Shown one piece after another: positions 1 through 5,098 of a stretch of DNA of 10,683 nt. The DNA is from Bacteroidales bacterium (lineage in GTDB: Bacteria > Bacteroidota > Bacteroidia > Bacteroidales > ML635J-15), in NCBI GenBank assembly GCA_028697515.1, contig JAQVEY010000046.1, forward strand, positions 1 through 10,683, written 5' to 3'. A program made the position numbers and the translations under genes. The notes beneath the pieces were generated by a model, which ran no database searches, was not told where the DNA came from, and saw only the letters and a program-made list of their open reading frames with translations. Position 1 is the first letter of the stretch, and the number at the start of each line of letters is the position of its first letter.

Positions 1-881
1 TGACTTAGCAAACTATCTCGCTTTTCGAATAATGGAAAAAATAAATCGGCATAGGTGCGTCTTCCCGAAATAATAAACGATGCTATATCTTTTACAATAG
101 GACCTTCAATTGTGAGTCGGCTCGAAATCAGTCCAATGCCACCATTTGCATCAAAATTCTTTTTATTGCCGTCCTTCATTCTTACGTCGAGAAGTGAAGA
201 TAGTCTTCCACCATTTGCAGCCGGAATATCGCCTTTATACAGTTTAACATCTTTTATTGCATCCGAATTAAAAACCGAGAAAAACCCAAGCAAATGTGAT
301 GGATTATAAACTGTAGCTTCGTCAAGCAGAATCAGATTTTGGTCGGCTGAACCTCCACGCACGATAAATGCAGAAGAACCTTCGCTGGCAATACTTACAC
401 CAGGCATTAACTGAACAGCTTTAACCAAATCGGATTCGCCCATAAAACTTGGAATCTGACTGATTGCTTTGTTATCGAGACGGAATAAGCTCATTTCATT
501 ATTAGTGATGTTATCGTTGTTCTTTTTATCGCTAATCACAACTTCCGAAATAAGATTTGCCGCGGCAGAAAGCTCGATATCGAGAGTTTTGTCCGAATCG
601 AGATTGACATCAATGATTGTTTCGGTGTAGCCTATGTACGAAAATGATATTTTGTATTGACCTTCGGGCAAGGTAAGGGAGTAAAAACCATAAATATTAG
701 TGGTAGCTCCCGACTTTGTTTCGGATTGATAGATATTTGCACCTATCAATGTTTCACCATTTTCTTTATCTTTAACATAACCGCTGATTGTATGCTTTTT
801 CTGAGCAGAGCCTTGTCCTAATGCAAAAATCGGCATCATTAGGATAAGTAAAATGGTAAAAATCTTAGTTTTAAGTTTCAT
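1..881 (-). CDS. TonB-dependent outer-membrane receptor, N-terminal part
   Basis: Reading the minus strand from the ATG at 881 gives an open frame of 293 codons that runs off the window at base 1, so the C-terminal beta-barrel is missing. Residues 1 to about 27 are a signal peptide (MKLKTKIFTILLILMM...). Residues about 30-110 form a carboxypeptidase-regulatory-like beta-sandwich (TISGYVKDKENGETLIGANI, later GFYSLTLPEGQYKISFSYIGY). From about 145 a plug domain follows, with the hallmarks LMPGVSIASEGSSAFIVRGG and NLILLDEATVYNPSHLLGF, then KGDIPAANGGRLSSLLDVRM. The family imports large ligands through the outer membrane using TonB energy; the ligand cannot be told. The motifs fit the plain CarboxypepD_reg/Plug receptor type better than SusC, and no SusD partner is visible. 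It points away from the cassette region. Only an imperfect -7 box (TATATTCG, minus, 902-909) is seen upstream. Confidence 0.95.
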   Translation of the reverse strand, partial: MKLKTKIFTILLILMMPIFALGQGSAQKKHTISGYVKDKENGETLIGANIYQSETKSGATTNIYGFYSLTLPEGQYKISFSYIGYTETIIDVNLDSDKTLDIELSAAANLISEVVISDKKNNDNITNNEMSLFRLDNKAISQIPSFMGESDLVKAVQLMPGVSIASEGSSAFIVRGGSADQNLILLDEATVYNPSHLLGFFSVFNSDAIKDVKLYKGDIPAANGGRLSSLLDVRMKDGNKKNFDANGGIGLISSRLTIEGPIVKDIASFIISGRRTYADLFFPLFEKRDSLLS

Positions 882-1070
882 AATACATCATTTAATCACT
901 GCGAATATATTTGTGAAAGTATCAATAATAAATTATAATATGCCAAATCAAGATTTTTTTGAGCTGAGTTTTAAAAATTACAGGATGAGTTTGAGATATA
1001 AAAAATATACAATTTTAATACCGCAACAACTTTTGTTTTGATTTTTAAAATATTTCAATAATTTTGTAGG

Positions 1071-1174
1071 TAATAACAGCACCCAAATAATGCAAAAAAC
1101 TACACAAAGCCTACCAAAATTGAGAGTATATGTGCACTTTTTTGCTATTTATGGTGCACATATAAACGTTAGGC
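1071..1174 (+). other. Candidate attC (or array-boundary) recombination site upstream of cassette 1
   Basis: The site ends in GTTAGGC (1168-1174), a match to the integron core GTTRRRY. A perfect 11-bp inverted repeat lies just before it (1127-1137 TATATGTGCAC and 1154-1164). Two left ends are possible. One is TAATAAC (1071-1077), followed by AGCACC as in the other sites of this window. The other is GCCTACC (1109-1115), one base from the exact complement of GTTAGGC. The body does not resemble the two long attC sites downstream, so it may belong to a different cassette type or be the chromosomal boundary site. The cassette start TTAGGC is well supported because cassette 1 carries its complement GCCTAA at 1967-1972. 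The gap 882-1070 holds nothing else I can recognise. Confidence 0.5.
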
Positions 1175-1240
1175 ATAAACGAGAAACCATCTATCCTATT
1201 TTATAAGTTAAAAAAAGATGAAAAGTTGCTTAAAATTTTG

Positions 1241-1248
1241 TAACTTTG
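1241..1248 (+). promoter_or_regulatory. Bacteroidota-type -7 box TAACTTTG
   Basis: TAACTTTG matches TAnnTTTG, the -7 element of Bacteroidota promoters. It ends only four bases before the ATG at 1253, so if it is used the transcript would be nearly leaderless. No -33 TTTG is found at the usual 19-21 bp spacing; a TTG at 1226-1228 is too close. It would give cassette 1 its own promoter. Confidence 0.45.
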
Positions 1249-1252
1249 TAAT

Positions 1253-1783
1253 ATGGAAGATCAAAAAAAGCATATTGAACAGGACTTTATTATTGACAGT
1301 ATAACAAACTCAATACTTAACAAAATTTCAGGAGATAGTTTCCAGACAGAAATTATTCGTTTAAATAAACAGGATTTAAAGGTCATCACAAAGAAAAGAG
1401 GATGGAATTTCAATTGGAAGGCAGAATATGATAATATTGAAAAAGAGGTTTATAAACTTTGCATTATAAATAACAGCAATATTATTCAAGGTCTATTAAG
1501 TATTTCTATTGAACAAAATCATGTTTTTATGAATTTGCTTGAAAGTGCTCCATTTAACGTTGGCAAAGCCAAAATATATGAAGGCGTTGCTGGCAATTTA
1601 GTAGCATATGCCTGTAAAATTTCATTCCAAAAAGGGTTCGACGGATACGTTGCTTTCACTGCAAAATCGAAACTTATTGAACATTATGAAAAAGCATTGG
1701 GAGCCTATCATTTTAAAAACCAGAAAATGATTATCGAAACCAATGCAGCAAGAATTTTAGTGGAAAAATATTTTAAAAATTAA
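1253..1783 (+). CDS. GNAT-fold N-acetyltransferase-like protein (cassette 1)
   Basis: 176 residues, soluble, no signal peptide. The second half looks like a GNAT acetyl-CoA-binding core: a beta-strand (IIQGLLSISIE, about 77-87), a second strand (HVFMNLLESAP), then KIYEGVAGNLVAYACKISFQ. GVAGNL at 111-116 sits where the pyrophosphate-binding Q/RxxGxG/A loop is expected. A strand and helix follow (GFDGYVAFTAKSKLIEHYEK). The first 50 residues are charged and helical. The start at 1253 is the first ATG after the promoter box. The 55-codon gene begins four bases after its stop, so the two are almost certainly co-transcribed. Some GNAT proteins paired with a small partner gene act as tRNA-acetylating toxins, but this one lacks the usual ribbon-helix-helix antitoxin. 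The substrate is unknown, and a resistance or metabolic acetyltransferase is equally possible. Confidence 0.75.
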   Translation: MEDQKKHIEQDFIIDSITNSILNKISGDSFQTEIIRLNKQDLKVITKKRGWNFNWKAEYDNIEKEVYKLCIINNSNIIQGLLSISIEQNHVFMNLLESAPFNVGKAKIYEGVAGNLVAYACKISFQKGFDGYVAFTAKSKLIEHYEKALGAYHFKNQKMIIETNAARILVEKYFKN

Positions 1784-1787
1784 TAAT

Positions 1788-1955
1788 ATGGGCTTAATAA
1801 AAGAACCAGAAGGTGTCGATTTTATTATTGAAAGCACGCCTTTGACAGAAAAAGAAAAAAAAGAAATCAGCGATTTTATCAAGAAAAGAAAGGCTGAAAA
1901 GAAACAAAGTACTAAACGAAGATTTTCAAAGAATGTAAAGAAAGAAAATGTCTAA
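1788..1955 (+). CDS. Small basic protein, partner of the GNAT-like gene
   Basis: A 55-residue open frame starts at ATG 1788, four bases after the acetyltransferase stop, and ends at TAA 1953-1955, eleven bases before the attC half-site. It begins MGLIKEPEGVDFIIESTPLT and continues into a strongly charged helix (EKEKKEISDFIKKRK). It ends in a Lys/Arg-rich, probably disordered tail. It has no recognisable enzyme motif, signal peptide or membrane segment. Its size, tight coupling and position make an accessory or antitoxin-like role plausible, but that is inference from context only. The basic tail could bind nucleic acid. Confidence 0.7.
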   Translation: MGLIKEPEGVDFIIESTPLTEKEKKEISDFIKKRKAEKKQSTKRRFSKNVKKENV

Positions 1956-1971
1956 GAAATGCCCGAGCCTA

Positions 1972-2052
1972 ATCGAGTAGACCGCCCCACCAGATAGACT
2001 GACGGGGAGAGCCTCTCACACCACCGAACGTACGGGTCATGTATTCGGCAGT
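1972..2052 (-). ncRNA. Group II intron domains 5 and 6
   Basis: D5 is at 2020-2052. On the minus strand ACTGCCGAA pairs with TTCGGTGGT over nine pairs including G-U wobbles, a short upper stem follows, and a two-base CG bulge lies in the 3' arm. The usual AGC triad position appears to read TGC. The linker is GTGTGAGAGG, as is common after D5. D6 is the stem CCCCGTCAG/CTGGTGGGG, then CTACTCGAT with a candidate branch-point A seven bases from the intron end. Confidence 0.75.
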
Positions 2053-2712
2053 TCTCTAGGTTATGGGAATAGTGAGGGTTCCTGTTTATTCCTGTTACGC
2101 TTCCTTAGGGCTTGGTTCGGCTGGATACGAACACATCCGGTAAAGATTTGAAACAACCTAAAGTTCAGTCCTTCTTTTGCTTGTGAGGCTTCCACCCTTT
2201 TATTCACGTTTCAGGTGGCTCGTTGCCGCAAAATACTATGACCTCTCCTGAGTTGCTCATATTATTAATAATTATTTAAGGTATTCGCGATTTCCGCTTC
2301 GCTACAATTCTCATTGTAACTAACACGTAGTTTATGAGACCTCCCCCGGTAAGAGCATTTTCCTTCATTCGATTCCTGCGACATCTACTGAAAAGCAATT
2401 TTGGTGTTCTTTGGACTTTGTAAAGCTGTGGTTACTTATCCTTGCTTGACAGCCTCATATGCCGTTTCTGTTCGTCAGTACCGAACTTTGCAGTCGGTAT
2501 TTGCTCTTTATGCAATCGCAAATAATCTTCAGTGCTTGGGTCGCCCCAAACCACCTTGCGACTTGCTAATGCTTCGGGTCGTTAATCCGCGCATAAGGGA
2601 CTTGCACCCTCTGGAAAATTCACCTGCTTACTTGGTTCTTTAAAAATTATTTGTATTTTTGAAATTTTTATAGAACTTTTCAGCAGGTGGGCTCTGCTCA
2701 TGCAGGGCACAC
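1972..2712 (-). mobile_element. ORF-less group II intron (class C, attC-inserted type)
   Basis: Read on the minus strand the element starts GTGTGCCCTGCATGAG and ends CTACTCGAT, which fit group II 5' (GTGYG) and 3' (AY) ends. In between are landmarks that match my memory of bacterial group II RNAs: GAGGGTGCAAGTCCCT near 2600-2620, CGAAGC followed by AGCAAGTCGCAAGG near 2550-2575, GTACTGACGAACAG near 2470-2485, TTACCGGGGGAGGTCTC near 2335-2355, then D5 and D6 at the 3' end. Joining 1971 to 2713 rebuilds GCCTAACAGCACC, the expected attC end, which fixes both ends. Within 741 bp there is no reverse-transcriptase frame, so it could only splice alone or move with a helper protein acting in trans. 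It lies antisense to the cassette genes, as known class C-attC introns do. Its GC content is visibly higher than that of its neighbours. Confidence 0.85.
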
Positions 2713-2834
2713 ACAGCACCTATGCCCAATAGCCTATGAAAGAGCAAATTGAAACAGCAGTGCCCCGCAGAAAAATTGTAGCGGTGGAAAGTGACGAAGC
2801 CCGCAAAACGGCTACTGGGCATAGCTGCAAAACG

Positions 2835-3660
2835 TTACCAACATAAAATACAGGGAGATTAAATAATATGGAAAAAAATATAATAATTCAAATCAAAGAA
2901 AAATCAGATATAAATAAAATTGTATCTCAAATAATAAAGAATCCGGAGCAAATTGAGAACCTTATAAATGTTGTTGAAAATGAAAAAGGGAGCATAAAAT
3001 TTGGATGTGAAAAAATACTTCGATTAGTAAGCGAGCAAAAGCCGGAGTTAATTTATCCGTATTTTGATTTTTTTGTAAAATTACTTGATAATGAAAATAA
3101 ATTTCTGAAGTGGGGAGCGATAATTACAATTTCAAATTTGGCTATAAAAGACAACGAAAATAAGTTTGAAAAAATATTCGAAAAATATTATGCCCCAATA
3201 AAAGGATCGGTGATGGTTACAGCTGCAAATGAGGTTGGAAATTCTGATAAAATAATACAAGCTAAACCAGAATTAAAAGAAAAAATTATTGATAAAATAT
3301 TAGAAATCGAAAAAGCAAAATATATTCACAAGGGTGCATTATCGCCTGAATGTAAAAATGTTGTATGTGGTCACGCGATTGATACTTTTGAAAAAATATA
3401 TAATCAAACACTGCCGCCCCAAAAGGTAATTGTATTTGTAAAAAAACAATTAAAAAATAGTCGTGATAAAGTAAGAAAAAAAGCCGAAAAATTTATAAAA
3501 CGGGTAAATGAAAATTAATAAAATAACTACTGCGCATAACAGAACCTATGCCCAATAGCCTATGAAAGAGCATATTGAAACAGCATTGCCCCACAGTAAA
3601 TTTGTAGAGGGTGAAAATGACGAAGCCCGCAAAACGGCTACTGGGCATATCTGCGACACG
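2835..3660 (+). mobile_element. Integron gene cassette 2 (HEAT-like protein)
   Basis: It runs from TTACCAA (after the G of the preceding core) to the G at 3660. It contains one gene, with ATG 33 bp after the cassette start, and its own attC. Unlike cassettes 1 and 3, its R'' (GCATAAC, 3534-3540) is not complementary to the cassette start beyond the invariant GTTA/TAAC. It therefore may have been assembled by recombination between different sites. Confidence 0.68.
2868..3518 (+). CDS. HEAT/ARM-like alpha-helical repeat protein (cassette 2)
   Basis: 216 residues, Lys/Glu-rich, no signal peptide or membrane segment. The sequence is a series of paired amphipathic helices, for example GCEKILRLVSEQKPELIYPY, then FVKLLDNENKFLKWGAIITI, then KPELKEKIIDKILEIEKAKY. 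The pattern resembles HEAT-like repeats: a run of hydrophobic positions, Pro before a helix, and Asn/Asp turns. The C-terminus is a basic helix (SRDKVRKKAEKFIKRVNEN). Two cysteines (SPECKNVVCG) lie near residue 165. HEAT proteins are scaffolds that bind other proteins or nucleic acids; no catalytic motif is seen. CAGGGAG about 15 bases before the ATG is a weak ribosome site. No promoter box is obvious in the 32 bases after the cassette start, so it may rely on read-through. Function unknown. Confidence 0.75.
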   Translation: MEKNIIIQIKEKSDINKIVSQIIKNPEQIENLINVVENEKGSIKFGCEKILRLVSEQKPELIYPYFDFFVKLLDNENKFLKWGAIITISNLAIKDNENKFEKIFEKYYAPIKGSVMVTAANEVGNSDKIIQAKPELKEKIIDKILEIEKAKYIHKGALSPECKNVVCGHAIDTFEKIYNQTLPPQKVIVFVKKQLKNSRDKVRKKAEKFIKRVNEN

Positions 3661-3666
3661 TTATGG
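3534..3666 (+). other. Intact attC site of cassette 2
   Basis: R'' is GCATAAC (3534-3540) and R' is GTTATGG (3660-3666), giving an imperfect palindrome of 133 bp. The inner stem is ATGCCCAATAGCC (3548-3560) against GGCTACTGGGCAT (3636-3648), one mismatch in 13, followed by ACACGTT at the right core. This is the best-preserved attC in the window and the near twin of the body at 2713-2836. Confidence 0.78.
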
Positions 3667-3687
3667 CTCATTTAAAAAAAACATTCA

Positions 3688-3711
3688 GCTCAAAATAGCG
3701 CGCAATTGAGC
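3688..3711 (+). promoter_or_regulatory. Inverted repeat, possible operator for the Fic gene
   Basis: GCTCAA (3688-3693) and TTGAGC (3706-3711) form perfect six-base arms around a 12-base spacer, ending ten bases before the -7 box. The protein encoded downstream begins with a winged-helix domain, so autoregulation through this dyad is a reasonable inference, not shown. Confidence 0.35.
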
Positions 3712-3720
3712 CAAAAACAC

Positions 3721-3728
3721 TATCTTTG
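3721..3728 (+). promoter_or_regulatory. Bacteroidota-type -7 box TATCTTTG
   Basis: TATCTTTG fits TAnnTTTG exactly and lies 20 bases before the Fic start codon, a good distance for a short leader. No -33 element at the standard spacing is clear. It lies inside cassette 3, so the cassette would carry its own promoter. Confidence 0.5.
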
Positions 3729-3748
3729 TGAGCTAAAAGACAAAATAT

Positions 3749-4786
3749 ATGGATGCTAGAGAACAAAATATCATCAATTTTGTAAAGAAGACCAAAGAAT
3801 GTTCTTCAAAAGAAATTTTTGATGGAGTGAATATTTCTGTTAGTTATGCTACACTAAAAAGAATTATATCAAAACTAATTACAGAAAACTACATTTCATC
3901 TAAAGGTCAAGGTAAGGGAACAAGGTATTTCATATCACCTACTTATGAAGTAATACAGCCTATAGACATTGAAAAATACTATGAAAAAGAAATTGATGAA
4001 AGAGAAATCAAAAAAGATTTTAATCTCTCAATAATAACAGACATTTTAGCCAAACATAGTGTGTTTAATAATAAAGAACTTATAAGACTTCAAGAACTTC
4101 AAAATATTTTTAAAAAGAATATTTCTCAACTCTCCGATAATGAATATAAAATTGAATTTGAAAGACTAGCAATAGATTTAAGTTGGAAATCATCTCAAAT
4201 CGAAGGTAATACTTATTCCTTATTAGAAACCGAACGCTTATTGAGGGAAAAGGAAACTGCATCCGGCAAAACTAAAGAAGAAGCTATAATGCTTCTAAAC
4301 CATAAAGATGCGCTTGACTTTATAATTGAAAATCCAGATTATCTGAGTCCTTTAGCTGTATCAAAAATTGAAGATATTCATAGTATTCTAACTAAAGAAC
4401 TTGCTGTTGAAAAAAACTTAAGAAAAAAACGTGTTGGGATATCTGGAACAAACTATCGTCCTTTAGATAATGAATTTCAAATAACTGAAGCATTGCAGAA
4501 TTCATGTATTATTATCAATAACAAAGAAAGTGTTTTTGAGAAGGCTCTTTTAGCCCTAGTACTAATCTCATATATACAACCTTTTATGGATGGGAATAAA
4601 AGAACTGCAAGAATAGTTAGTAACGCTCTATTGATGAATGAAAAACATTGTCCATTATCTTTTAGAACAGTAGATTCTATTGAATATAAAAAAGCGATGT
4701 TATTATTTTTCGAACAGAATAATATCTCAAACTTTAAAGATATTTTCATAAATCAATATGAATTTGCAGTCAACACCTATTTTTAA
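3749..4786 (+). CDS. Winged-helix plus Fic-domain protein with altered catalytic motif (cassette 3)
   Basis: 345 residues. Residues 1-65 look like a winged helix-turn-helix (EIFDGVNISVSYATLKRIIS, wing with GQGKGTRYFIS). S148-x-x-x-E152-G153 fits the Fic inhibitory motif S/TxxxE(G/N), here N-terminal to the core as in class II Fic proteins. The Fic core follows, with the active-site loop QPFMDGNKRTAR at 277-288. Canonical Fic proteins read HPFxxGNGRxxR: the His acts as general base for transfer of AMP or another nucleotide moiety. Here it is Gln277, and the second Gly is Lys as in Doc-type ANKR motifs. The usual AMPylation chemistry is therefore doubtful; the protein may use other chemistry or act as a regulator. 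The C-terminus (EFAVNTYF) looks complete. Bacteroidota appear to have similar Fic proteins with QPF, so the change is probably a subfamily trait rather than decay. Confidence 0.88.
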   Translation: MDAREQNIINFVKKTKECSSKEIFDGVNISVSYATLKRIISKLITENYISSKGQGKGTRYFISPTYEVIQPIDIEKYYEKEIDEREIKKDFNLSIITDILAKHSVFNNKELIRLQELQNIFKKNISQLSDNEYKIEFERLAIDLSWKSSQIEGNTYSLLETERLLREKETASGKTKEEAIMLLNHKDALDFIIENPDYLSPLAVSKIEDIHSILTKELAVEKNLRKKRVGISGTNYRPLDNEFQITEALQNSCIIINNKESVFEKALLALVLISYIQPFMDGNKRTARIVSNALLMNEKHCPLSFRTVDSIEYKKAMLLFFEQNNISNFKDIFINQYEFAVNTYF

Positions 4787-4808
4787 CAGTAAAATCAAAC
4801 ACGCCATA

Positions 4809-4859
4809 ATCGAGTAGACCTCCCCGCCAGAAAAACTGACGGGGAGAGCCTCTCACACC
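4809..4859 (-). mobile_element. Group II intron 3' fragment (D6 and linker)
   Basis: These 51 bases differ from the end of the complete intron (1972-2022) at only four positions. They hold D6 (CCCCGTCAG paired with CTGGCGGGG, T5 loop) and the D5-D6 linker, then similarity stops exactly where D5 should begin. The terminal AT follows the attC half-site GCCATA, the same insertion point as in cassette 1. The D6 change to CTGGCGGGG keeps or improves pairing. Confidence 0.82.
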
Positions 4860-5098
4860 TACACACAACCGTTTTCAACAATCCTTATAAAAAAACTATA
4901 GTGGTAATTTTGCAATAAGAAAAAAGATAAAATGAATAGCCAACGCACAAAACAGCACATTTGCAAGCCCCTGTAAATTATAATTACATTGTAAAGTAGT
5001 TTTGCTATAAAGTATTTATTTTAGGCTTAATGGACAAAAATAATGCTCACATGTTGCTCAAAAGCAATAACTGCTTAGCTTTGGAGAATTTGAAAGCG
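4860..5098. other. Non-coding stretch between intron fragment and transposase
   Basis: No gene is supported. It probably contains the left end of the insertion sequence, but I could not match a terminal inverted repeat to the right side. A TAnnTTTG box (TAATTTTG, 4905-4912) and a small hairpin TTGCT-CAAA-AGCAA (5054-5067) are present. GGAG at 5083-5086 is a ribosome-site candidate for the ATG at 5099. The missing attC body of cassette 3 is not found here. Confidence 0.4.

Larger units (their letters stand above)
1169..2834 (+). mobile_element. Integron gene cassette 1 (acetyltransferase pair, attC split by an intron)
   Basis: Integron cassettes start with TTRRRY, and the attC left core R'' of the same cassette is complementary to it. 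Here the start is TTAGGC (1169) and R'' is GCCTAA (1967-1972), a 6/6 complement. The cassette ends at the G of GTT at 2834. Contents in order: promoter box, GNAT-type gene, 55-codon gene, R'' half-site, 741-bp group II intron on the minus strand, and the remaining attC. Without the intron the cassette would be about 925 bp, a usual size for a one- or two-gene cassette. Confidence 0.72.
1967..2840 (+). other. attC site of cassette 1, split by the intron
   Basis: R'' GCCTAA at 1967-1972 is followed by the intron, and the site resumes at 2713 (ACAGCACC...) and ends in GTTACCA (2834-2840). The attC body 2713-2836 is 124 bp. It has a 13-bp near-perfect inverted repeat, ATGCCCAATAGCC (2722-2734) against GGCTACTGGGCAT (2810-2822), with one mismatch. 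It is about 90% identical without gaps to the site at 3539-3662 (13 differences by my count). Length and structure fit the long, homogeneous attC sites of chromosomal integrons. Confidence 0.75.
3661..4808 (+). mobile_element. Integron gene cassette 3 (Fic protein), attC lost after R''
   Basis: It starts TTATGGC (3661-3667) and has the exact 7-base complement GCCATAA at 4803-4809 just after the gene, as expected for R''. The attC body that should follow is absent. Instead the 3' end of a group II intron begins at 4809. The cassette has its own promoter box and a dyad upstream of the gene. Confidence 0.7.

Noticed and set aside
55..309. An 84-codon plus-strand frame at the left edge
   Set aside because: It is antisense to the TonB receptor plug domain, which has clear family motifs on the minus strand.
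853..1041. A 62-codon plus-strand frame beginning over the TonB signal peptide
   Set aside because: It overlaps the receptor start on the other strand, is low in complexity, and has neither a promoter nor family features.
1978..2280. Remnant of a reverse-transcriptase gene within the intron domain 4 region (minus strand)
   Set aside because: The stretch is broken by stops in every frame and shows no reverse-transcriptase motif. It is more simply structural RNA or a scar too short to call.
2401..2643. An 80-codon plus-strand open frame with a TTG start
   Set aside because: It lies inside the group II intron, antisense to its domains 1-3, and resembles no protein.
1071..3666. The repeated sites as a CRISPR array
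   Set aside because: Only two similar copies exist, each over 120 bp with a gene between them, and they are palindromic with integron-type cores; none of this fits CRISPR repeats.
2736..3675. A small open frame through both attC bodies (36 and 37 codons, starting at 2736 and 3562) with similar peptides
   Set aside because: Differences between the copies fall at all codon positions and no ribosome site precedes either, so the shared frame follows from the attC similarity without indels rather than from coding selection.
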